NCBI GenBank assembly: GCA_018433245.1
Contig: JAHDRN010000023.1
Coordinates: 1 to 64,000 of the forward strand
Direction: 5' to 3'
DNA: 64,000 nt
DNA from: Candidatus Proruminimicrobium quisquiliarum
GTDB taxonomy: Bacteria > Elusimicrobiota > Endomicrobiia > Endomicrobiales > Endomicrobiaceae
The translations under genes were made by a program, and so were the position numbers. Below the pieces are notes generated by a model. That model was not told the origin of the DNA. It did not search any database and was given only the letters and a program-made list of their open reading frames with translations. Shown here piece after piece: positions 7,863 to 15,882 of this stretch. How positions within the stretch are numbered: the first letter of the stretch is position 1; each line of letters opens with the position of its first letter.

Positions 7863-9320
7863 ATGTCATTTGAGTTTTGGTTGTTTTTAATTTCGCTTCT
7901 AATATTTATAAGCGTTCTCTCAAGCAAGGTTTTAGACAGGTTTGCAGTTCCGGTTCTTCTTATTTTTTTGGGTATAGGGATACTTGCAGGTTCTGAAGGT
8001 ATCGGACGCATTTATTTTGATAATGCCGTGCTTGCCAAATCTATAGGAACAGTCGCTTTGATATTTATTATTTTTTCAGGCGGCCTTGATACCGACTGGA
8101 AAGAAACAAAACCTGTTATTTTACCGGGAATAATACTTTCAACTTTAGGCGTTTTGATTACAGCGCTCGTTACAGGATTTTTTGCCGTTTATATTTTAAA
8201 TTTTTCTATTCTTGAAGGAATGCTGCTCGGTTCTATTGTATCCTCAACAGATGCGGCCGCTGTTTTTACAACGTTAAGGTCAAGAAAAATAAGTCTTAAA
8301 AAACCGCTTAAACCTCTTCTTGAATTTGAATCGGGAAGCAACGATCCGATGGCTGTTTTTCTTACAATCGGCGTGATAAGCCTTATAACTGTTCAGGGGA
8401 CAAAATTTATTTCTCTTATCCCGAGTTTTATTATAGATATGGGGATGGGTTTGGCAGTCGGTTATATAATGGCAAAGTTCAGTTTATTTTTGATTAAAAG
8501 GCTTAATCTTGAATACGAAGGTCTTTATCCCGTTATAATGATTTCGCTTGTTCTTCTCACTTTTACAATTGCCGGTTTTGTAAAAGGAAACGGATTTTTA
8601 GCCGTTTACGTCGCAGGGCTTATGCTCGGCAAATTTGAATTTCAGAATAAAAGAATGATAAAAAAATTCCATGACGGAATAGCATGGCTTATGCAGATAG
8701 TCATGTTTGTTACGCTCGGTCTTTTGGTATTCCCGTCTCAGGTTCTTCCATATATATGGAAAGGACTTCTTATAACGGTTTTGCTTATGGTTGTAGCAAG
8801 ACCGGCCGGAGTTTTAATAAGCCTTCTTCCGTTTAAAATGAAATTTGCAAAAAAGATTATGATTTCATGGGTGGGATTGAGAGGCTCCGTTCCGATTATT
8901 CTTGCTACTTTTCCTCTGACAGCAGGAATAGATCAGGCGAACGTAATTTTTAATATCGTGTTTTTTGTAGTTGCAATTTCAGTATTTATACAGGGAACAT
9001 CAATACCGTTAGTTTCAAAACTTCTCGGGCTGGACGCTCCGATAGATAAAAAAATACATTATCCAATACAGTTTGAAAAAATGGACGGAATGGACGCGGA
9101 GCTTACAGATGTTCCCGTTCCTTATGAATCCCCGGCAGTAGGCAAAACAATAGCAGAACTGGGAGTGCCGAAAAAACTGCTTATAGTTTTAATTTCCCGT
9201 CAGGGCCAGTTTATCGTGCCGTCAGGTTCAACAGTCATAGAACAAGCCGATATATTGTTAGTCCTTGCCAACGATGAAGATATCACCGAACTCCAAAAAA
9301 TTATTTCTGCAATTAAATAG
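7863..9320 (+). CDS. nhaP2: K+/H+ antiporter NhaP2 with C-terminal RCK_C domain
   Basis: CPA1-family antiporter of 485 aa, expected to exchange potassium or sodium for protons across the inner membrane. About twelve hydrophobic segments fill residues 1-385. Signature residues include SSTDAAAVF (about 126-134) and the ESGSNDPMA pair (about 156-164). The tail (about 405-485) is a TrkA-C/RCK_C ligand-binding domain. Start ATG 7863 has an aaaaggaaa ribosome-binding site. The DNA encoding the last 70 residues is present again at 11263-11483 and 12974-13123, with a trace at 13277-13312. Confidence 0.9.
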   Translation: MSFEFWLFLISLLIFISVLSSKVLDRFAVPVLLIFLGIGILAGSEGIGRIYFDNAVLAKSIGTVALIFIIFSGGLDTDWKETKPVILPGIILSTLGVLITALVTGFFAVYILNFSILEGMLLGSIVSSTDAAAVFTTLRSRKISLKKPLKPLLEFESGSNDPMAVFLTIGVISLITVQGTKFISLIPSFIIDMGMGLAVGYIMAKFSLFLIKRLNLEYEGLYPVIMISLVLLTFTIAGFVKGNGFLAVYVAGLMLGKFEFQNKRMIKKFHDGIAWLMQIVMFVTLGLLVFPSQVLPYIWKGLLITVLLMVVARPAGVLISLLPFKMKFAKKIMISWVGLRGSVPIILATFPLTAGIDQANVIFNIVFFVVAISVFIQGTSIPLVSKLLGLDAPIDKKIHYPIQFEKMDGMDAELTDVPVPYESPAVGKTIAELGVPKKLLIVLISRQGQFIVPSGSTVIEQADILLVLANDEDITELQKIISAIK

Positions 9321-9449
9321 AAAACAACGATGATGTACAATTTTATAAAAGGCAAATAATTGATTTTATGTAAAATTTTATACCCAAAACAAAATTATCC
9401 AAACAACAATCATATCAGGTTCGTTTTGAAAATTCGGTAAATAAAATTT

Positions 9450-9694
9450 TCAATGCAACTTTTAATGATACAAATTTTAAAACTAAATGATACATCCGGT
9501 GCTTGGGCGCTTTGCGGAGAAATTTGCGAGTAAAGTAAAAGGGCAAAAGTTGATGTTTCGGTTCAAAAGCAAGCGAGTACGGCATAAGAAGCATGCCGAC
9601 GCTTATGATTTTTAATGATGGAAAAGTTGTTGAGACAATGTTGGGCTCCAACTCAAAAAGAAGAACTTAAATCGGCAGTTTTAAAATATTGACA
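9450..9694 (+). pseudogene. Thioredoxin, decayed
   Basis: Three frames together spell most of a thioredoxin. Near 9455 the N-terminal-like TFNDTNF is seen. Then EKFASKVKG and KVDVSVQKQA appear. After another shift comes YGIRSMPTLMIFNDGKVVE followed by TMLGSNSK, and after a last shift KEELKSAVLKY and a stop. The cis-Pro motif (SMPT) is present, but the WCGPC redox motif is absent and an in-frame TGA lies in that area. The gene has at least three lesions and is non-functional. It lies directly after nhaP2 at the left edge of the island. Confidence 0.75.
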
Positions 9695-9734
9695 AAAGAA
9701 AAACGGGACATATAATTATTGCGCTTGTAGGATA

Positions 9735-11144
9735 TTAATCTGATAATCCTTTATAAATTTTATCAATATCAATATTAAAATTTTTTAATATGCGGCTATG
9801 ATTAATAATCTCTTGAGGCAATACCATATCATTTAATGCTATTTTACAATTATAATCGGGTTTTAACATTATGGAATTCATAATTACAGATAATATAAGT
9901 ATATATTTATTTTTAGCCGAATATTTTATCTTAAATTCATTTATATCTATTAAATCGTGTGTTTGCATATAGTGCTTTATTTTTAAATTGTGATTATATA
10001 TTGTTTTTGCATATCCTATTGAAGATATAAATATAGATAATATCATTATTATATTAATAAATTTTATAAATTTATAATTTATATAAATGTTAAATTTAAG
10101 TACAAATATCAAAAAAATCATAAATAAAAAAGTTATATAGCAAGCAAGTATTCTGGCGTTAAATCCTGCCGAATAGGATGTTTTTGTTACAATAATTCCG
10201 ATTATAACTGCAAATAGAATTAAAAGTATTGTCATAAGAATGTTATTTTTTTTAAACATTGAGATTGTTAAAATTAAAATTACGGATAGTATAAGATATA
10301 GATTAAAATCTTGCAGAGATTCCAAGGAATAAAAATCAGGCATTGTTCCCACAGAATTGAAAGTATAAAACATATTAAAGATCCAGGCAATAAACAATAA
10401 AAACAAACTGCATACTAATATAATATTTTTTGATTCTGATAATTTTTTGATTCCTAAAAAAAACAAAATAGGAATGATAATAACAACGATAGGATGACTG
10501 CTTATTAAAAGAAAAGAAAATGATAATATTATTATTGAATCAAACAAAGATAATTTATTAAAGTTTTTGTATAAATAAAAATTAAATATTGCCCATGAAA
10601 ATAGTGCGGTTAAAATAGTTTCTGTCAACAGATAATATCGTAAATATACCATATATGTTAAAAAAGATAAGAGAATTATTTCAAAAGTTTCTTTTTTAGG
10701 GAGCAGCAAATATATTATAAGTAAAAATATTATCGGTGTGAAATGAAGAGAGAATGTAAAAATTTTCAATAAAACATTAACGTCATTTACAGAAAATAAA
10801 AAGTGTGGGATAGTAACCGATAAGTGAGGTAAGATATTTGTAAAATAACGGGAAATACAAGGAAAAGCTTCATAACAACCATTTTCAAAATATATTTGGT
10901 TATAAAATAATGCTGCGAATATTTTATCAACATCATTTTTAACAGTTCTAGGCGTAAAAGCCATTCGGGATGTTCCGATAAAAATATTATCGGTTTTTAG
11001 AGCGATTACAAAGCTTTCAATGGAATCTGTATCAGGATTTAATTCAACATACATAAGAGAGTTTAGTAAAGCAATTGCAAGAAATACTGAAACAGTAATA
11101 ATAATAGATGAATGCTTTCGGAAGATTAGGAATAAAGTTTTCAT
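9735..11144 (-). CDS. Polytopic membrane protein, unknown
   Basis: Protein of 469 aa with about ten to eleven hydrophobic helices and a short soluble C-terminus. A positively charged N-terminus precedes the first helix, and the first outer loop contains an NPDTDS acidic motif. That position resembles the DxD of GT-C glycosyltransferases, but the similarity is too weak for a call. The codon usage is more AT-rich than in the surrounding core genes. It is flanked by the nhaP2 gene and a partial nhaP2 3'-end copy, suggesting an inserted cargo gene. Confidence 0.6.
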   Translation of the reverse strand: MKTLFLIFRKHSSIIITVSVFLAIALLNSLMYVELNPDTDSIESFVIALKTDNIFIGTSRMAFTPRTVKNDVDKIFAALFYNQIYFENGCYEAFPCISRYFTNILPHLSVTIPHFLFSVNDVNVLLKIFTFSLHFTPIIFLLIIYLLLPKKETFEIILLSFLTYMVYLRYYLLTETILTALFSWAIFNFYLYKNFNKLSLFDSIIILSFSFLLISSHPIVVIIIPILFFLGIKKLSESKNIILVCSLFLLFIAWIFNMFYTFNSVGTMPDFYSLESLQDFNLYLILSVILILTISMFKKNNILMTILLILFAVIIGIIVTKTSYSAGFNARILACYITFLFMIFLIFVLKFNIYINYKFIKFINIIMILSIFISSIGYAKTIYNHNLKIKHYMQTHDLIDINEFKIKYSAKNKYILILSVIMNSIMLKPDYNCKIALNDMVLPQEIINHSRILKNFNIDIDKIYKGLSD

Positions 11145-11262
11145 AAATGCAATATCACGGATAGTAAATTTTTGTTATTATACTGAAAAAATTATATTAT
11201 TACAAATATTGATATGTTACTGAACAATTAGGCTGGTGTTGATTGTTTAAGGGCGTAACTCG

Positions 11263-11483
11263 CAGACATTCCCGTTCCTTACGAATCCCCGGCAGTAGGC
11301 AAAACAATAGCAGAACTGGGAGTGCCGGAAAAACTGCTTATAGCCTTAATTTCCCGTAAGGGCCAGTTTATAGTCCCGTCCGGCTCAACGGTCATAGAAC
11401 AAGCCGATATATTGTTAGTCCTTGCCAACGATGAAGATATCGGTATTTTACAAAATATAATTTTCACATCTAAAAAAATATAA
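11263..11483 (+). pseudogene. Second copy of the nhaP2 3' end (RCK_C)
   Basis: The frame beginning in ADIPVPYESPAVGKT matches the last 70 residues of the antiporter (9105-9320) and remains open to TAA 11481-11483. The first 185 nt differ from nhaP2 at roughly a dozen positions, mostly synonymous, with a few replacements (V to I, K to E, V to A, Q to K). After 'NDEDI' the tail is different (GILQNIIFTSKKI). A TAA lies just upstream in frame and no start codon is present, so it is a truncated gene end. Confidence 0.85.
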
Positions 11484-11559
11484 CAGAAAATAAAATACAA
11501 TATCAATAAAAATATATTTTCATTGTTTTTTTTGACAGATATAATAAATAATTTATGAT

Positions 11560-12899
11560 TTAATCAGTTAAAGATAGAATGGACTTTCCTATATTGATTG
11601 CTATCAGCTCATTTCCCTTATCAGTACAATGTCCAAAGATTCCTGCAAAACTATCGTTAAATAAATCATAATATGACGTATTCTTTAATTCTTTTTCAAA
11701 ATTTGTTTGGTTTTGAATAAATATTATTTTTTCTCGCAAGTCAGAGTTCTTAAAAATATTTTTTAATTGAGATATTGGGATTCTCGGATATCCCATACAA
11801 AAATAAGTTATGTTGTGTTCTTCAAGTTTTTCTGCAAAATTTAAGTATATTTTCTGCACATATTCATTTTGAAAAGATATTACTGGTATGTATTTTTTAG
11901 GTTTGTTTTTAACAGGTATATTATGTCTTTGACAGTATTGATATACTGTGCTGACAGCTTCTGCAGAACAATTATAACTTAATAATAAATCATAAAACAA
12001 AATGAGCTTATCATCAGGAGAATTTATAAAACCACCTGATATTTGATTTATAAAGTTATTTTTTTCAAATTTTGTTATGTTATTGTTTGATAAGATATTT
12101 GAAATAAGATTGAGAGCCTCAGAATATTTTTCTTGATGAATATAAGTATAACAAATAGAACTTGCAATTATCATAAATTTATGTGATAAAACATGTTCTA
12201 AATTTGAATAAATCTTAAAATATTTTTCTGTGTTTGCAAAATCATTTCTGTCGTTATATAATATAATCAAATTTGCGAGTATCATTAGATTGTCCGGCTC
12301 TTTTTTCAATAAATCTAGTAGTTTTTTAGGAGGTTTTTTAAAATCAGAGTAATATTCTTCAGCAATTTTTTTGAATTTTACAAAACCATCAAAGTCATAA
12401 TGATTAAAAATAGGTTCTTTAAACATAATATGTAATTTTAACAATTCTAATAATTCAATTGTTTTAAGTTGATGTTTTATATATGTGAGATTGCCTCTTG
12501 GTATATCATTAATCCCCATCATGGAAATTATGATATCAGGATTATATTTTTTTAATTGCATGTCTAGATTTTTGAGTATTAAATCAAGATTTGTTGCGGG
12601 AATACCACAATCTACGACTTGATAATTTACGGATGATTTGTTTCTATTAAGATACATCTGTAATTGAATCGGCCATTGTTTATAGGTTGTTGATTCTCCA
12701 ATACAAAGAATTGTTAATGTGTTTTTGTTTTTTTTGAAATTAGCATTGGCAATTTGCGATTCTAAAGATTTATTTTGCGCAGATATAACAATTTTTGTTA
12801 TAAAAGAAGCTGTTTGTAAAACAAATTCTAATAAAAAAATGAAAAAATAAAGCCTAAAAAAATAAGCAAGATCTTTTTTAATAAATATTCATATTTCAT
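11560..12899 (-). pseudogene. SGNH/GDSL hydrolase-like protein, frameshifted
   Basis: The minus-strand ATG at 12897-12899 starts MKYEYLLKKILLIFLGFIF, a signal-anchor like those of the proteins at 31387 and 32742. The frame breaks at a seven-A run (12833-12839 on the plus strand). One nucleotide off, it continues as LLEFVLQTASF, then the GEST nucleophile motif (LCIGESTTY), VDCGIP and MMGIND blocks, and a C-terminal IFGH. The paralogues have DFGH there, so the Asp of the DxxH catalytic motif is lost. An open frame of 365 aa from 12657 lacks the anchor and the nucleophile Ser. It is a pseudogene or a switchable gene. Confidence 0.75.
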
Positions 12900-12973
12900 T
12901 AAAGTAATTATACTTTTTTTAAGGACAAACAAAAAATATTAAAAAAAAAGATAGAGAGGTTTGGAGTACATAC

Positions 12974-13123
12974 AAACTGCTTATAGTCTTAATTTCCCGT
13001 CAGGGCCAGTTTATAGTGCCGTCCGGCTCAACAGTCATAGAACAAGCCGATATATTGTTAGTCCTTGCCAACGATGAAGATATTCTCGCTCTCCAAAAAC
13101 TCATCTCCACTCAAAAGATTTAG
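12974..13123 (+). pseudogene. Third copy of the nhaP2 3' end
   Basis: From KLLIVLISRQG onward it matches the nhaP2 tail. In the first 110 nt I count four differences, all synonymous. The frame is open to TAG 13121-13123, and the last dozen residues again differ (LALQKLISTQKI). There is no start codon and no upstream part of the gene. Confidence 0.85.
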
Positions 13124-13151
13124 AAATAGAAATTAAAATTTTATAAGAGCA

Positions 13152-13275
13152 ATTTTATGCAGTATTTTTATTTTAGACGAGGCGACAAAATGCGGACTGT
13201 CGGGCGGATTTGCAAAGCAAACCGAAGAGTATACTGTGAACGAGCGGAGCCGAAAGTCCCCAAGCATCCAAACTC
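13152..13275 (+). repeat. Dispersed mosaic repeat, partial copy
   Basis: Begins with the shared 'ttttatgcagtatttttatt' block and 'agacgaggcgacaaaatgcg'. It then carries a hairpin block (gggcggaTTTGC-aaa-GCAAAccgaaga, 13203-13228), the 'gtatactgtgaac' block and a 'gcggagccgaaag' block. It sits between two nhaP2 tail copies. The hairpin block recurs at about 22901-22934 and 50279-50303. Confidence 0.75.
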
Positions 13276-13276
13276 A

Positions 13277-13312
13277 GCGCACCCAAAAAACTGCTTATAG
13301 TTTTGATTTTTT
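13277..13312 (+). repeat. Short fourth trace of the nhaP2 3' end
   Basis: The bases 'aaaaaactgcttatagtttt' here match nhaP2 codons for KKLLIVL at about 9170-9190. The match ends after about 30 bp. It lies directly after the mosaic repeat. Being short, it might be chance, but the neighbouring copies make common origin likely. Confidence 0.6.
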
Positions 13313-13371
13313 GCTAAAAAACTTAAAAATTAATCATTGCAAAAATACATGTTATCTGTGGGCTGTTTTTT

Positions 13372-14649
13372 TTAGATATTATTAGTATTTTCAATAACTG
13401 TATTGGCTATGGCTGCTTTTATCTGATTTGTGTAAAGACCACCCCTTAAGTTAAATACTTTTGTTTTTTTATCTATATTGTGTATTGCCCGCCAAGAAAC
13501 TGAATGTGATACGTAATCTATTGCCACAAACAGGAAATCGATTTGCTTGACTTTTGACAAATTAAAATGCGTATCGCCTGCCTGAATTAGAGTTATATTT
13601 TTTATATTTGACAAATGTGAAAAAATAGGCATTTCTATATTAAATCCTACAACCGCTATCTTGAAATTTAATGCTATATCCTGTAAATTTTTTTTTGGGT
13701 TCTTTGTATAAAAATTTTCATTTATTTGTAATTTTTCAATATCAAATTTATTTATTTTGCCTTTTAAATCATTATTTTCTTGGGAAAGTTTCTTATTTTT
13801 TATTTCCAGTTCAAAAATTCGTTTATTTCTTTTTTCTATTTCGTAATGTGTAGAATATTTTTTAATTGTTTCCTCAAGAGTCTGGATTTTTAAATTTAAT
13901 TTATCGATTTGGTCGTCTTGTTCTATTATATGTTCATAAGGCTGTATATATTTTTCTATATTATTAATATACGGTAAAATATCCGTAAAAGATTCTATTT
14001 CTATGATGTTTTTAATATTTTTTAAATCTTTATGGGGATTTATGCAAAAACTTAAAGGTGCAATTTTTGCTATTTCAATATCATTTTTATCATCGCCGAC
14101 AAAAACCCAGTCCGTTTTTATATTTAATTTTAAGTTTTTTAAATTGATTTTTAAAAAATCAATTTTCCCTTTGAAATCAGAAGGGTGTAATTCATGCAAT
14201 TTATCGAGATATCCGTTTTGATCAAATATATATTCGCAGGCACCATACCCCATGCTGATATCAAGATGTTCTTCTGCTTTATGTATAAGATTTTGAAACC
14301 CGCCTGATATTAGCACCGTGGCCCATTTTTCCCTGTCTAAATTTTCAAAGAAATTTTCAACGCCCTTATTGTAAACGGTATTATCTATTACTGAGTCAAA
14401 TTGTTCTTTCTTAAGGCCGTATTTTTTATGCATGCGATAAGAAGCTTTGACCCATTCGGTATAATTTTCAAATTCTCCGTTCTGCCACTTTTTATGATTT
14501 TCTTTTTCTTCTGCTATCGCATTTTCGCCAAGTATTTTTGCCAGTGATTGCCAACAATTGGAAGAGATATCAGTGCCTTCAATTTTATTCGGAATAAAAA
14601 GAGTTCCGTCAACGCCGCAAACAAAAAGTTTTTTTTTGAATTTAGGCAT
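13372..14649 (-). CDS. HAD-like / coiled-coil / DUF2325-like fusion protein
   Basis: Protein of 425 aa in three parts. Residues 1-225 resemble a phosphoserine-phosphatase-type HAD domain, with motif II in VLISGGF and motif IV as VFVGDDKNDIE. Residues about 240-305 are a charged coiled coil. Residues about 320-425 resemble DUF2325, with the characteristic VAIDYVSHSV segment. The HAD nucleophile is absent: motif I reads GVDGT instead of DxDGT (residues 12-16), so phosphatase activity is doubtful. It lies 19 nt downstream of the YdjM-like gene on the same strand, forming a two-gene cassette bounded by mosaic repeats. The function is unknown. Confidence 0.7.
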   Translation of the reverse strand: MPKFKKKLFVCGVDGTLFIPNKIEGTDISSNCWQSLAKILGENAIAEEKENHKKWQNGEFENYTEWVKASYRMHKKYGLKKEQFDSVIDNTVYNKGVENFFENLDREKWATVLISGGFQNLIHKAEEHLDISMGYGACEYIFDQNGYLDKLHELHPSDFKGKIDFLKINLKNLKLNIKTDWVFVGDDKNDIEIAKIAPLSFCINPHKDLKNIKNIIEIESFTDILPYINNIEKYIQPYEHIIEQDDQIDKLNLKIQTLEETIKKYSTHYEIEKRNKRIFELEIKNKKLSQENNDLKGKINKFDIEKLQINENFYTKNPKKNLQDIALNFKIAVVGFNIEMPIFSHLSNIKNITLIQAGDTHFNLSKVKQIDFLFVAIDYVSHSVSWRAIHNIDKKTKVFNLRGGLYTNQIKAAIANTVIENTNNI

Positions 14650-14668
14650 TTCTACTCCTTTTTAACTG

Positions 14669-15433
14669 TTATTTTGTATTTTTATTAGCGGTATCAATTC
14701 CTTCTGCCATTGCGTTTATTTCAAATAGAGCCTGATGAGCTTCCATAGGCATAGAAACGGGCAAGTCTTTATATGGAGCAGTTTGCAAAGAACCATCTAT
14801 CGCTAAGTGATATGCGATTCCTGCACTTATACCCATGCTGAATTTTTGTAAAATATCGTTTTTTTGTTCCGATAATTTATCCCAGAACACTGAATGATTG
14901 TCAGGCATTTTTTCTATTATAATATCTGAAAAATTTGCAACGGCCAAAATACAAAATTCAACAATTGTTCCGGCTATGATTGAATGAGTTAAAATTGATC
15001 TGTGGTCTTCTATGCCGAACAGATGAATATCTTGGTCAGGGATTCCGCCGTTAGCGTCTATTCCGCCTGAACCTATAATTGCTCCGAGTGCGACTGCTAA
15101 CAAGCCCGGTAAATATTTTTTAGGATTTTTAACGGTTAATTGAAGTAATTTTTTACATATGTTTAAACCGTATGTCACTTTTAAAGATATAAATTTTAAT
15201 CGTTCTTTGGCGTGTGAAGTTAATCTTTTATTGAAATAGGCCTTAATAAATCCGAAAGTTTCTTGCATTCCGAGCTTTCCAAGTTTTAATAAAGTTTTGC
15301 ATAAATTTTTAACTCGTCTTGCAAAAAGTTTAGGTAAAACTGGCAACATTTTTTTTGCCCAGGCAGAAATTTCTTGGCTTGTTGTTTTTTCTAAAGCAAA
15401 ATTTAATTCTTGATAAAGCTTATTGTATCCCAT
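14669..15433 (-). CDS. YdjM/DUF457-like metal-dependent hydrolase-like membrane protein
   Basis: Protein of 254 aa. The basic N-terminal half (1-105) is predicted helical and soluble. Then follow a hydrophobic segment (about 108-122) and the motif series GGIPDQDIHLF, EDHRSILTHS and, later, AGIAYHLAIDG. The PDxD / HRxxTHS / H-x-x-x-D pattern is that of YdjM/DUF457 membrane proteins, whose biochemical role is poorly defined. It heads the two-gene operon with the HAD/DUF2325 protein. The long basic N-terminal extension is unusual for the family. Confidence 0.6.
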   Translation of the reverse strand: MGYNKLYQELNFALEKTTSQEISAWAKKMLPVLPKLFARRVKNLCKTLLKLGKLGMQETFGFIKAYFNKRLTSHAKERLKFISLKVTYGLNICKKLLQLTVKNPKKYLPGLLAVALGAIIGSGGIDANGGIPDQDIHLFGIEDHRSILTHSIIAGTIVEFCILAVANFSDIIIEKMPDNHSVFWDKLSEQKNDILQKFSMGISAGIAYHLAIDGSLQTAPYKDLPVSMPMEAHQALFEINAMAEGIDTANKNTK

Positions 15434-15543
15434 TGCTCCACCAACGGTTAAATTCTAATATATCGATAAAGTTATATTATATTTTTTTGCTCTTCTTTAC
15501 AATATATTTCTGTAATTTCTATTTTTTTTAATTAGACAAGAGA

Positions 15544-15828
15544 CACCCGAACGACGCAGTATAAACAAAAAAGCCGATCCCGCAAATTGCTTTGCGTACC
15601 GGCAATGTTATTATAATAATTTTAATATAAATATGCTAGGGTGTGAAATAAATATAAAACACAGCAATTTTATGCGGTATTTTTATTTTAGATGAGGCGA
15701 CAAAATGCGAGTGTATACTGTGAACAGCGGAGTGGTATGATGCGTTATTTTTTACTATGGATTTTAAGATGATTTTTAATTTTCTTTTGGACGAGGTATA
15801 CCTAGCAGAGCCGAGCGGTAGCGAGAAG
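15544..15828 (+). repeat. Dispersed mosaic repeat, long copy
   Basis: Contains, in order: a block shared with 23034-23072 (acccgaacgacgcagtataa...aagccga), a hairpin block (CGCAAA-ttgc-TTTGCG, 15581-15596) with its 'accggcaatg' flank shared with about 22760-22830, and the 'tatgcggtatttttatttta' to 'gccgagcggtagcgagaag' block shared with 17326-17488. The last block is nearly identical between the two copies over about 150 bp. Confidence 0.85.
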
Positions 15829-15882
15829 AAAACTTGAAATTGTAAGTATTAGCACATTTATCTATTTTATACATGGATGTCT

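Noticed and set aside
9415-9651. 78-aa minus-strand open frame
   Set aside because: It lies antisense over the decayed thioredoxin gene, whose plus-strand frames have clear family motifs.
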